6,299 bases of DNA from Chloroflexota bacterium (lineage in GTDB: Bacteria; Chloroflexota; Dormibacteria; Dormibacterales; Dormibacteraceae): contig VBJE01000099.1 of NCBI GenBank assembly GCA_005879675.1, positions 1 through 6,299 of the forward strand, in the 5' to 3' direction. Each line of letters opens with the position of its first letter. Positions within the stretch are counted from its first letter, which is position 1. The notes under the pieces were generated by a model. The model was not told where the DNA came from. It was given only the letters and a program-made list of their open reading frames with translations, and ran no database searches. The translations under genes and the position numbers were made by a program. Positions 1 to 6,299 of the stretch are shown here, one piece after another.

Positions 1-1518
1 GGAATCGACGTGCCCTTGCTGAAGGCGATGGCCGCGTACCCGGCTCTGCTCCTGAGCTTCGCCGTCCCCGCCGGTCCCGGCTATCTCGGCAACCTCGAGG
101 TCGCCGGCTCGCTGGTCCTCGGCGGCGGCCTCGGGCTGGCTTCCGGTGTCGCCGCCGGCGCCATCGTTCTCTACCACGCGATCACCGCCGCCAACGCGCT
201 GGCGCTGGGCCTGCTGAGCTTCTTCCTGGTCGGCGGCCGGCGCAAGGCACGCGCGGGGGCGCCGCGGCGCATCGCCGTCTTCCACTGTGGATTCACCTAC
301 TCGGGTGGAGGCGAGCGGCTGGTCATCGAGGAGGTGCTCGGGCTCCGCCGGCGCGGGTACGAGGTGGAGTGCTTCGCGCCGACCGTCGACGCCTCGCGCT
401 GCTACCCCGACCTGATCGGCGAGGTGCGCGTCAAGACGTTCCTTCCGCAGCTGCCGCGGTGGTTCCCGTTCCGCGAGGCGGTCCAGATGGCCGCGACGTC
501 GCTGCTGATGCCGCTGTACGCGTGGCGGTTCCGCGGCGTCGACGCGATCGTCGGCTGCAACCAGCCGAGCGCATGGATCGCGTGGTGGGCGGCGAGGCTC
601 ATGGACGTGCCCTACGTCGTCTATCTCAACCAGCCCAACCGCCTGGTCTACCCGCGCAACATCGACCGCCAGACCGGTTGGGTCTCCAACGCCGACTACA
701 GGCTTCTCGCGGCGATCGTGCTGCGGGCGACTCGTTTCGTGGCCTGGGCCGACCGGCGCTCGGTCCAGGAGGCCGACCAGCTGTTGGTCAACGGCGGCTA
801 CATCGGCGACATCATCCGCAGGACGTACCACCGCGAGGCCATCGACTGCCCCGCCGGCTGCCACGTCGCGGCCACGGGATTCCCGCTCCCGGTCGAGTCC
901 CGCTTCTCGGGCGGCCTGACGGTCAACGGCTACCCGATCCGCCGGCCGTACGTGCTGCTGACCAACCGCCACTACCCGCAGAAGCGCTTCGACCTCGCCA
1001 TCCGCGCGATCGCCGAGGTCCGCAAGCGGCACCCGCGCGCGCAGCTGGTCATACCGGGTCCCGCCACGTCGCACACGGGGTCCCTGAAGTCGCTCGTCAC
1101 CGAGCTCGGGCTCGAGGACGCGGTGCTCTTCCTCGGACCGATCACCGAGGAGGAGCTGCAGTCGCTGTACGAAGGGGCCGCGGTTTACGTCTACCCCGCG
1201 CCCGAGGAAGATTTCGGTATGGGCGTGATCGAAGCGATGGCGAAGGGCGTGCCGGTGGTGGCATGGGACCAGGCGGGGCCCACGGTCACGGTCGGGCCCG
1301 GCACCGGGCACCTGGCCGAGCCTCTGGACGTCATCGACTACGCGGCAGGGATAAGCAAGCTGCTCGACAGTCGCGAGGAGAACCAGGCGACCGGTGAGCG
1401 CGCCGTCGAGTGGGCGCGGCGGTTCGACTGGGAGCGGCACATCGACACCCTCGAGCACGCGGTGCTCGCCGTGTCGCGTAACCACGTGCAGCTCTCGTTG
1501 GAAGCAGCCACAGCGTGA
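1..1518 (+). CDS. UPF0104/LPG-synthase-like membrane domain fused to family 4 glycosyltransferase (5' end outside window)
   Basis: The frame is open from base 1, so the true start lies upstream; the GTG at 10 is only the first in-window start codon. Residues below are counted from that GTG. Residues 1-76 look like the end of a UPF0104/lysylphosphatidylglycerol-synthase TM (flippase-like) domain: a PGYLGNLE stretch matches the family's PGGxGxxE pattern and is followed by hydrophobic helices. An Arg/Lys/Ala linker (about 77-87) leads into a GT4 (GT-B fold) enzyme. It has a first beta strand at about 88-93, a GGGER loop at 99-103 (the family's GGAER), the C-terminal Rossmann half with KRFDLAIRAI, and the E-x7-E motif E400/E408 that binds the nucleotide-sugar donor. 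The region around the GGGER loop resembles ALG2-type mannosyltransferases, but the sugar cannot be assigned. No ATG, GTG or TTG lies in frame between the membrane part and GT4, so this reads as one polypeptide. It probably adds a sugar to a lipid-linked acceptor at the cytoplasmic face. GT4 assignment is firm; the membrane-domain identity is likely. Confidence 0.9.
   Translation, partial: GIDVPLLKAMAAYPALLLSFAVPAGPGYLGNLEVAGSLVLGGGLGLASGVAAGAIVLYHAITAANALALGLLSFFLVGGRRKARAGAPRRIAVFHCGFTYSGGGERLVIEEVLGLRRRGYEVECFAPTVDASRCYPDLIGEVRVKTFLPQLPRWFPFREAVQMAATSLLMPLYAWRFRGVDAIVGCNQPSAWIAWWAARLMDVPYVVYLNQPNRLVYPRNIDRQTGWVSNADYRLLAAIVLRATRFVAWADRRSVQEADQLLVNGGYIGDIIRRTYHREAIDCPAGCHVAATGFPLPVESRFSGGLTVNGYPIRRPYVLLTNRHYPQKRFDLAIRAIAEVRKRHPRAQLVIPGPATSHTGSLKSLVTELGLEDAVLFLGPITEEELQSLYEGAAVYVYPAPEEDFGMGVIEAMAKGVPVVAWDQAGPTVTVGPGTGHLAEPLDVIDYAAGISKLLDSREENQATGERAVEWARRFDWERHIDTLEHAVLAVSRNHVQLSLEAATA
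1500..1504 (+). promoter_or_regulatory. Shine-Dalgarno-like site for the GT-C gene
   Basis: GGAAG lies 10 bases before the GTG at 1515, inside the 3' end of the GT4 coding region. It supports the GTG that overlaps the GT4 stop codon (GTGA) as the start and suggests translational coupling. It is a partial match to the GGAGG consensus. Confidence 0.45.
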
Positions 1519-3146
1519 AGTTGCTGCCTCGCCTCCTCGCCGACGAGGAAGAGGAGGACAGGGCGCCGCAGCCGGTCGAGGAGGTCGCGGCCCGGTCGTC
1601 GCCTCTGCACTGGGCGTGGACCCCGGCCCTCGCGGCCGTCGCCGCCGTCCCACGCCTTCTCTATCTCTTCGTCTTCAGCAACCCGGAGGATCCGGGGCCG
1701 TACGGCGACGTCTGGCACCACTGGCAGATCGCGTACCTCACCAAGGAGATCGGCCTTTCGGCTCCCGGCGGGCCGCGGCTCTGGGACCTCAAAGGGCTCG
1801 ACTACATCTGGGGAGTTCTCCATCCGCTCCTGATGGTCGCCATCTTCCAGGTGACGGGATCGGTCGACATCGTCCTGGACCGCCTGGTCAGCCTCCTGTG
1901 CGGGGTGGCGGCAGTGGTCCTGCTGTTTCACCTGTGCCGGCGTTTCTGGGGCGCGCAGGTCGCCGCCGCCGTGGCGGTCTTCGCGGCCGTGCTGCCCACG
2001 AGCATCCTGAACGACGCCTCGGGCATGGTCGAGCCGCTGGGCGTCGCCCTCTGCCTGCTCGGGATCTGGGCCGGCGAGCACCGCGCCGACGCTCACGCGG
2101 GCATTGTGTGGGGGGTCGCGAGCATGGCTCGCGCCGAGGCCTGGCTGTTCGGTCTCGGCCTGGTCGTGGCGGCGCTCCTGCGCAGGCGGAGCCTTCCCCT
2201 CGTGGTCGGCTTCGTGCTCGTGATGGCCGTCTACATGAAGGTTCTGCTTGACCAGACGGGAAACCCGATCTACCCGCTCTGGTGGAACTTCTTCGCCACC
2301 GCGCTCGGCAAGTGGCAGCCGGCGACGATCAGCCCGGAGCAGGCGGCGGTGCGCTGGGAGCTCATACCGCTCTTCGCCCTCGCCGCGGCCGGGCTCGCCT
2401 GGTCGCTGTGGAGGCGGCCGGCGGGCTACATGCTGCTCGTGTTCGGCTTCGGCTACGCCATGTTCGCCACCGGCATGTTCGGGCTGACCGCCTTCCTCTC
2501 GACGTGGGTGTGGTGGCTGCCGATCAGCCGGCGCTTCGAGTTCCCGGTCGTGTTCGCTGTGCTCTTGCTCGTGGTCGCCGTCCTGCGATGGCTGCCCGAC
2601 CGCTTTCGCTTCTGGACCGCGCGTGCCGGATGGACCGCGGTCGTCGTCGGAGTCCTTGCGTCGCAGCTGCTCTGGCTGCCCATCCAGGAGGTCTTCGGCA
2701 ACACCGACGCGACGTGGCGCGCGACGGTCGCGGAGAGCCGGCAGCTCGGCGAGTGGTACAACCAGCCAGGCATCCAGGGTCACGCGATCGGGGTTCCCGC
2801 CGACCGCCCTGACATCACGTATGGCCTCGCGATGTACGGCCACGTCGCGGGGAGACACCTCGTCAGCGAGATGTATGGCCCGTTCGCCTACCTGCCGTCT
2901 GGCTATCGGTACCAGGATCATCAGTCGGTCGTGAGCACCCTCGTCCAGTGCTGGCTCGGCGAGAACGACGTCCGGCTCCTGGCCATCCAGCGCTCGGATG
3001 CGGACCTGGCGCTGACCGAACAGCTGCATCCGGACTGGTTCGTCGAGGTCGGCGATCTCCCGCAGGCCGGTTGGAAGGTCGTCGCGGTGACGGTGCCTCC
3101 GCTGCCCGCCCAGCAATGCGAGGCCGCGCGATCGGCAAGCCGCTAG
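1515..3146 (+). CDS. Multi-pass GT-C membrane glycosyltransferase (GT39/ArnT-like)
   Basis: This 543-residue membrane protein has a short acidic cytoplasmic leader (DEEEED, 10-15) and a first TM helix near 36-54. A loop with GDVWHHW follows (Asp65, His68, His69). About nine further hydrophobic helices run to about residue 390, and a soluble C-terminal part of about 150 residues completes it. GT-C enzymes of the GT39/ArnT/PMT type carry an acidic residue in the first external loop, here most likely Asp65. N166-D167...E173 and R206-A-E208 also match recurring positions in this family. Such enzymes transfer a sugar from a polyprenyl-phosphate donor to a lipid, glycan or protein on the outer face of the membrane; donor and acceptor cannot be read here. 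The GTG start overlaps the upstream TGA by four bases and has a GGAAG 10 bases before it. The 3' end overlaps the methyltransferase start by 31 bases. The external tail could position the acceptor. The superfamily is fairly sure, the exact family less so. Confidence 0.82.
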   Translation: MKLLPRLLADEEEEDRAPQPVEEVAARSSPLHWAWTPALAAVAAVPRLLYLFVFSNPEDPGPYGDVWHHWQIAYLTKEIGLSAPGGPRLWDLKGLDYIWGVLHPLLMVAIFQVTGSVDIVLDRLVSLLCGVAAVVLLFHLCRRFWGAQVAAAVAVFAAVLPTSILNDASGMVEPLGVALCLLGIWAGEHRADAHAGIVWGVASMARAEAWLFGLGLVVAALLRRRSLPLVVGFVLVMAVYMKVLLDQTGNPIYPLWWNFFATALGKWQPATISPEQAAVRWELIPLFALAAAGLAWSLWRRPAGYMLLVFGFGYAMFATGMFGLTAFLSTWVWWLPISRRFEFPVVFAVLLLVVAVLRWLPDRFRFWTARAGWTAVVVGVLASQLLWLPIQEVFGNTDATWRATVAESRQLGEWYNQPGIQGHAIGVPADRPDITYGLAMYGHVAGRHLVSEMYGPFAYLPSGYRYQDHQSVVSTLVQCWLGENDVRLLAIQRSDADLALTEQLHPDWFVEVGDLPQAGWKVVAVTVPPLPAQQCEAARSASR

Positions 3147-3926
3147 CGCCGGCCGCCTCGTTCGATTACGAGGCCAAGCGCTGGGGCGCCGCGCCGCTGC
3201 GGCCGCGGCCGTGGTTCATGAACGGGCTCAAGCTGCGCTACCTGCTCGACGACCTGGCGCGGGTGCGAGGCCGGGTGCTCGACGTGGGATGTGGCGCCGG
3301 CCAGGTGGCGAAAGCCGTGAAGCGCGAGAGACGGGACCTGGAAGTCTTCGCCTGCGACGTCAGCCGCGCGGCGGTTGCGGCTGCCGCCTCATCGCCCCAG
3401 GGGGTCGATTTCCGCCTCGCCACCGCCGAGCGCCTCCCATTCGCCGACGGCGAGCTCGATTTCGTCTGGATCTTCGGTGCTGAAGCCCGGCGGCGGATTC
3501 CACATCGTCCTGCCCCTGGAGGGTCAGCCGCGCACGCTCTACCGCGCGGTCGGCGCCGGCACGCGCTGGACCGCCAAGCTGCGGCATGGCGGCCACGTCC
3601 AGGTCTTCTCGGCGTCGCGGTTCCGGGCGCTGGCGGAATCGTGCGGCCTGCCCGTGACGCGGACGCGGTGGAGCTATCACCTCACGCTGCAGGTCCTCGA
3701 CCTTCTCTACTTCACGTGGCTGGATCGGCGAGGTCCAGTCAGCGGGTCGGTGGAGGACATGTCGGCCGCGCGGAGCGGCGTCGCTGGCCGTCTGATGCGC
3801 GCGGCGAGCAAGGCCGTGGCCACGACAGCGTGGGCCGAGGCGCGGTTGCTGCGCCGAATACCCGGCGGGTGTGGTCATTTCACCTGCGAGCGCGCGGACT
3901 ACCATATGCGACCAACATCGCCCTAG
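3116..3926 (+). pseudogene. Class I SAM-dependent methyltransferase, broken by internal deletion and frameshift
   Basis: The first half begins at ATG 3116, overlapping the GT-C gene by 31 bases with no clear ribosome site. It has a FDYEAKRWG leader, SAM-binding motif I VLDVGCGAG (54-62), the acidic residue after strand 2 (Asp81) and LPFADGELDFVWIF, ending at base 3475 (residue 120). The second half resumes one base out of frame at 3477 with VLKPGGGF, the usual post-motif strand. It continues through a typical C-terminal part to TAG at 3924-3926 (149 residues). In normal members about 18-20 residues (the DVLEHV...EIRR stretch) lie between these two points; they are absent. A deletion of 3n+2 bases, roughly 53-62, explains both the gap and the shift. 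The intact protein would have been about 285-290 residues, normal for the family. Related enzymes methylate sugars or glycan ends, which fits the neighbours. As read, no active enzyme can be made. A real mutation and an assembly error are both possible. Confidence 0.8.
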
Positions 3927-4006
3927 ACGACCCAGCAGCCCTGACGCCCGCAGCCACGAATGGGCCCGCGCGCGCTCAAGCCCTCGGCATCCTCGTCCGG
4001 CTGTTG
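3927..4006 (+). other. Gap between methyltransferase stop and GT2 start, start codon uncertain
   Basis: This stretch has no stop in the GT2 frame and codes for plausible leader residues ending in ALGILVRLL, but it contains no ATG or GTG in that frame; its only TTG is at 4004. No Shine-Dalgarno, hairpin terminator or promoter is evident. The GT2 protein may start at TTG 4004 or ATG 4007, or at GTG 3869 inside the methyltransferase 3' end. Confidence 0.4.
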
Positions 4007-6232
4007 ATGATCCTGGGCGGCGCCGCCGGCCTCTTGCCGCTGGTAGCCCTGGCACAGGGGCTCGCCGAAGCGGCAAGCCACGGCGTCACCGGCACTCAGG
4101 CGGCGGGGATCGCGCTGGCGGCGATCGCGTTGCTTCTCGGCTGGCTCTTCTTCCTCTACTCGGTGCGGTACTACGTCGCGACTCTGGCCATGCTCGTGTC
4201 GTCGCTTGTGCTCGCGGACGTCGATGGCGCGGGCGATCATCGCGAAAACGGCAACGGCCATCCGCATGGACGGATGCGGTTCCTTCGCCGGGGAAACGGA
4301 AACGGCGTCCACGCGAACGGCGAAGGGAACGGCCACCTCGACATCGGGTACGAGCCCTTCGTCTCCATCCACATCGCCACCTTCAATGAAAAGCGCGTCA
4401 TCGCCCGGCTGCTCGATGGATGCGCGGCTCTCGAGTACACGAACTACGAGGTCGTCGTCGTCGACGACTCCACCGACGAGACAGCCGCGATCCTCGAGGC
4501 CTGGCGGGGCAGGCCGAAGTTCAAGGTGATCCATCGCCCGAACCGCGACGGCTTCAAGGGCGGAGCGCTGGCGGTCGGGCTTCTGCACACCGACCCGACT
4601 GCGGAGTTCGTGATCGTCTGGGACGCGGACGTCGTCCCGTTCCCGGACTCGATCCAGACTTTCCTACCGCATTTCTTCAAGGCCAACGGCGGTGGCTCCG
4701 CGGAGCCGCGGCCGGACGTTGCCGCGGTGCAGAGCTACCAGTGGCACGTGCTCAACCGCAGCGAGAGCTGGCTCACCGAGGCGGTGCGCGCCGAGTACGC
4801 GGGCAGCTACATGGTCGAGCGCCCATTCCAGGAGTTCGTCGGCTCGCTGAAGATGATCGCCGGCACCGCCTACATGATCCGCGCCGAGATCCTGCGCGAG
4901 CTTGGCTGGGGCCGCAGCCTCACCGAGGACTGGGAGCTGACCCTGCGCCTGCATCTGCGCGGTTACAAGGTCGTGTACACGCCCTACGCCGAGTCGCCGG
5001 CGGAGTGCGTAGGCACGTTCGGGCGGCTGGCGCGACAACGGATGCGCTGGGCGGAGGGCCATACGCACAACGTGCGCCGGTGGTTCGGCGAGATCCTCCG
5101 CTCGCGCCGGCTGAGCCGGCTGGAAAAGGTCGAGTTCCTGTACTACACGACCTACTACCTGCAAGCCGCCTTCTTCGTCGTCGGCACGGCCGCGTGGCTG
5201 ATCGCGGAGATCGGGCTTGGTTCGCACCTGCCGGGATGGACGTCGGCGTTCGGCTGGGCGCTGCTCATCTCCAACCTGCTCGCGCTTCCCCTGATGAACT
5301 TCGGCGGCCTGCTCCTCGAGGGAGCGCCGCCACGCGACTTCGTGGGGGTCGTGGGCGCGCTCGCGACGTCCTACCTCCTGGTGCCGTTCCAGGCATACGC
5401 CGCGCTGAAGGGACTATTCGAGAAAGAGGAAGGCCCCTGGTACCGGACGCCGAAGACAGGGCGGGTCACCGACCCGATCCAGCATCTTCGCCGGCTCAGG
5501 TGGCTTCGTCGCTGGCTCGGACGGACGCTGGACTCGCCGCGAAGCCGCCCGACCGTCCACGCCGCGACACGCGTCCCCCGGCCGCGGGCCAACCGTCGGG
5601 GTTGGGTAGTGGTCGCCGCGATGCTCGGCGCGCTTGCCGCCCTTGCCTTCGGCGCGTGGCACGCGCCGACGGCGCAGGCCGCGGGCTCGACCCTCTACCT
5701 CCATGGGACGACCACGTTCACCCTGGATGCAACCTCGCCAGGGGGGTTGGTACCGGCCACGTTTCTGATGGCGCCTGTCGGCGCGAGCCGGACGTGGGCT
5801 ACCACAGCCTCCACGTCCGCATCGCAAACCATCTTTGCCTCGGCGTCGTTCGCGTTTCAGTACTGGACGACGGGTATCGCCGGCAGCACGGACGTCAACC
5901 TCACGATCGCCTACAGCGCGTCGAGCAACTGCGCGGCCGCGACCACTGTCGCGCAAGCGAGCAGGACCCTCACGGTCGGCAGCGGGCTGACGACCGCTTC
6001 GTTCTCGCCGGCCGCCGACGTCAGCGTGCCCGCCGGGTCGTTCTTCTGCTTCACGGTTGCGGTCACTTCGATCGGCGCGTTGAACCTGACCCTCGACTCG
6101 GATGCATCCTCGACGCCGTCGAACCTGGCGAGCACGCAGACGATCTTCATCCCCGAGCTCGCGCTCCCCCTCGCCGGCCTGGCGGTGCTCCTTCCCGCCG
6201 TCACCCGCCGGTGGCGGTCCCGGCGGTGGTGA
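4007..6232 (+). CDS. Membrane family 2 glycosyltransferase (cellulose-synthase/CslA-like) fused to a secreted C-terminal domain
   Basis: The start is taken at ATG 4007, giving 741 residues; GTG 3869 would add 46. TM helices lie at about 1-20 and 34-70, then an Asn/Gly/His-rich linker (81-110). The cytoplasmic GT-A domain shows all marks of a processive GT2: VVVVDDSTD (Asp153/154), DAD (206-208), TED (306-308, catalytic base) and QRMRW (344-348). DDSTD and the NRDGFKGGAL stretch recall CslA-type beta-mannan/glucan synthases. Three C-terminal helices follow (about 385-480), with GPWYRTPKTG as the usual cytoplasmic end near 485. The frame then continues through an Arg/Pro-rich linker into a hydrophobic segment (533-550) with an AQAA signal-peptidase-like site at 556-559. 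Next come a Ser/Thr/Ala-rich beta domain with two cysteines (642, 681) and a Pro-Glu/hydrophobic/Arg tail (715-741). The role is probably polymerising a beta-linked surface polysaccharide from a nucleotide sugar. GT2 identity is certain; product, start and purpose of the fusion are not. Confidence 0.88.
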   Translation: MILGGAAGLLPLVALAQGLAEAASHGVTGTQAAGIALAAIALLLGWLFFLYSVRYYVATLAMLVSSLVLADVDGAGDHRENGNGHPHGRMRFLRRGNGNGVHANGEGNGHLDIGYEPFVSIHIATFNEKRVIARLLDGCAALEYTNYEVVVVDDSTDETAAILEAWRGRPKFKVIHRPNRDGFKGGALAVGLLHTDPTAEFVIVWDADVVPFPDSIQTFLPHFFKANGGGSAEPRPDVAAVQSYQWHVLNRSESWLTEAVRAEYAGSYMVERPFQEFVGSLKMIAGTAYMIRAEILRELGWGRSLTEDWELTLRLHLRGYKVVYTPYAESPAECVGTFGRLARQRMRWAEGHTHNVRRWFGEILRSRRLSRLEKVEFLYYTTYYLQAAFFVVGTAAWLIAEIGLGSHLPGWTSAFGWALLISNLLALPLMNFGGLLLEGAPPRDFVGVVGALATSYLLVPFQAYAALKGLFEKEEGPWYRTPKTGRVTDPIQHLRRLRWLRRWLGRTLDSPRSRPTVHAATRVPRPRANRRGWVVVAAMLGALAALAFGAWHAPTAQAAGSTLYLHGTTTFTLDATSPGGLVPATFLMAPVGASRTWATTASTSASQTIFASASFAFQYWTTGIAGSTDVNLTIAYSASSNCAAATTVAQASRTLTVGSGLTTASFSPAADVSVPAGSFFCFTVAVTSIGALNLTLDSDASSTPSNLASTQTIFIPELALPLAGLAVLLPAVTRRWRSRRW
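4247..4336 (+). other. Asn-Gly-rich low-complexity linker in the GT2 protein
   Basis: Residues 81-110 of the GT2 protein hold repeated NGNGH/NGEGNGH units broken by HPHGRMRFLRRG. They lie between TM2 and the start of the catalytic domain (FVSIHIATFNE). At the DNA level this is an imperfect aacggc/ggaaac-type repeat. It is probably a flexible spacer; the histidines could bind metal but nothing shows that. Confidence 0.6.
5603..5683 (+). other. Signal-peptide-like segment inside the GT2 protein
   Basis: This part encodes residues 533-559 of the GT2 protein. The basic stretch RANRR lies just before it. A hydrophobic run rich in Val, Ala and Leu follows, then a polar end with AQAA before GSTLYLHG. 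This is the n/h/c layout of a Sec signal peptide. In-frame GTG 5609 and ATG 5621 could start a separate secreted protein, but no good ribosome site precedes either and no stop ends the GT2 part. The segment is either an extra TM helix, an internal cleavage site, or the start of a gene whose boundary was lost. Confidence 0.6.
5684..6148 (+). other. Putative extracytoplasmic beta-sandwich domain of the GT2 fusion
   Basis: Residues 560-714 are rich in Ser, Thr, Ala and Val with alternating hydrophobic/polar stretches, few charges and only two cysteines (642 and 681) that could pair. The opening STLYLHG and the late LDSDASSTPSNL recall secreted jelly-roll-like domains that end in a DS...PS.L pattern, some of them carbohydrate-binding. 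The recognition is by eye and no fold is proven. Codons here use more A/T at third positions than in the catalytic domain. Confidence 0.45.
6149..6229 (+). other. C-terminal sorting-signal-like tail (Pro-Glu, hydrophobic helix, Arg cluster)
   Basis: Residues 715-741 start with IPE, run through a hydrophobic stretch (LALPLAGLAVLLPAV) and end with an Arg/Trp-rich tail (RRWRSRRW). This three-part layout is that of PEP-CTERM and related exosortase/archaeosortase signals. No sortase gene is in the window, so it may be a plain C-terminal anchor. Confidence 0.5.
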
Positions 6233-6299
6233 TGGGCCGCGAACGCGCTCCGCAGACCATCGTCCTTGCGGCCTCCTGCCTGATCCTGCTGGCGCTGCC
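6232..6299 (+). CDS. N-terminus of a secreted or membrane protein (3' end outside window)
   Basis: ATG 6232 overlaps the last base of the GT2 stop (TGATG), which suggests translational coupling in the same operon. The alternative GTG at 6229 would add one residue. The visible 22 residues read MGRERAPQ followed by TIVLAASCLILLAL: a short basic start and a hydrophobic core, as in a signal peptide or first TM helix. The frame is open to the window end. No family can be assigned from so little. The cysteine in the hydrophobic core has no clear lipobox around it. Confidence 0.6.
   Translation, partial: MGRERAPQTIVLAASCLILLAL

Noticed and set aside
10..12. GTG at 10 as the true start of the GT4 gene
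   Set aside because: The frame is open to base 1 and the encoded N-terminus is the end of a membrane domain, so the gene starts upstream.
1394..2251. Overlapping + strand frame of about 285 codons
   Set aside because: Composition is Arg/Gly/Pro-rich and out of frame with the GT4 and GT-C motifs, so it is a shadow.
1338..3116. Long antisense open frame of about 592 codons
   Set aside because: It lies opposite the GT4 end and the GT-C gene, has Arg/Asp/Glu/Pro-rich low-complexity sequence and no domain. It is a typical shadow frame in high-GC DNA.
3927..4006. Promoter or terminator between methyltransferase and GT2
   Set aside because: No hairpin with a T-run and no -10/-35 pair could be made out.
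3360..4076. Antisense open frame of about 238 codons over the broken methyltransferase
   Set aside because: Arg/Pro/Ala-rich with no motif; the + strand second half shows clear methyltransferase sequence over the same bases.
4247..4336. DNA tandem repeat or CRISPR-like array
   Set aside because: The units are short, irregular and in frame; they are explained by the NG-rich protein linker.
5621..6232. Separate secreted-protein gene starting at ATG 5621
   Set aside because: The signal-peptide-like start is real, but there is no stop after the GT2 part and no ribosome site before 5609 or 5621. Kept as part of the fusion, with the alternative noted.

Overview
The window is a high-GC, densely packed stretch read entirely on the + strand. 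It holds one incomplete gene at the left edge, two intact genes, one broken gene and the start of a further gene. I see no tRNA, rRNA, CRISPR array, insertion sequence or terminator. The third codon positions are strongly G/C. That style suits a high-GC bacterium, for example an uncultured soil lineage of the Actinomycetota or Chloroflexota/Dormibacterota kind. The lineage is inference only, because there is no phylogenetic marker here.

Layout: (1) 1-1518 is the 3' part of a fusion protein. It joins the last membrane segments of a UPF0104/lysylphosphatidylglycerol-synthase-like (flippase-like) domain to a complete family 4 glycosyltransferase. (2) 1515-3146 starts inside the previous stop codon (GTGA) and encodes a multi-pass GT-C (GT39/ArnT-like) membrane glycosyltransferase. 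(3) 3116-3926 is a class I SAM-dependent methyltransferase broken in the middle: its two halves lie in different frames, and the segment that should join them is missing. (4) About 4007-6232 encodes a membrane family 2 glycosyltransferase of the cellulose-synthase/CslA-like type. It runs without a stop into a signal-peptide-like segment, a secreted beta-rich domain and a C-terminal Pro-Glu / hydrophobic / Arg-rich tail. (5) 6232 onward is the N-terminus of a membrane or secreted protein whose ATG overlaps the preceding stop (TGATG).

The stop/start overlaps and the shared strand suggest one operon. Its likely job is building, modifying and displaying a cell-surface glycan or glycosylated surface protein. 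GT4 would act at the cytoplasmic face. The GT-C enzyme would use a lipid-phosphate sugar on the outer face. The methyltransferase, if active, would trim or cap. The GT2 synthase would make and possibly export a beta-linked chain. The most unusual points are the GT2-secreted-domain fusion with its sorting-signal-like tail, the UPF0104-GT4 fusion, and the deletion/frameshift in the methyltransferase.
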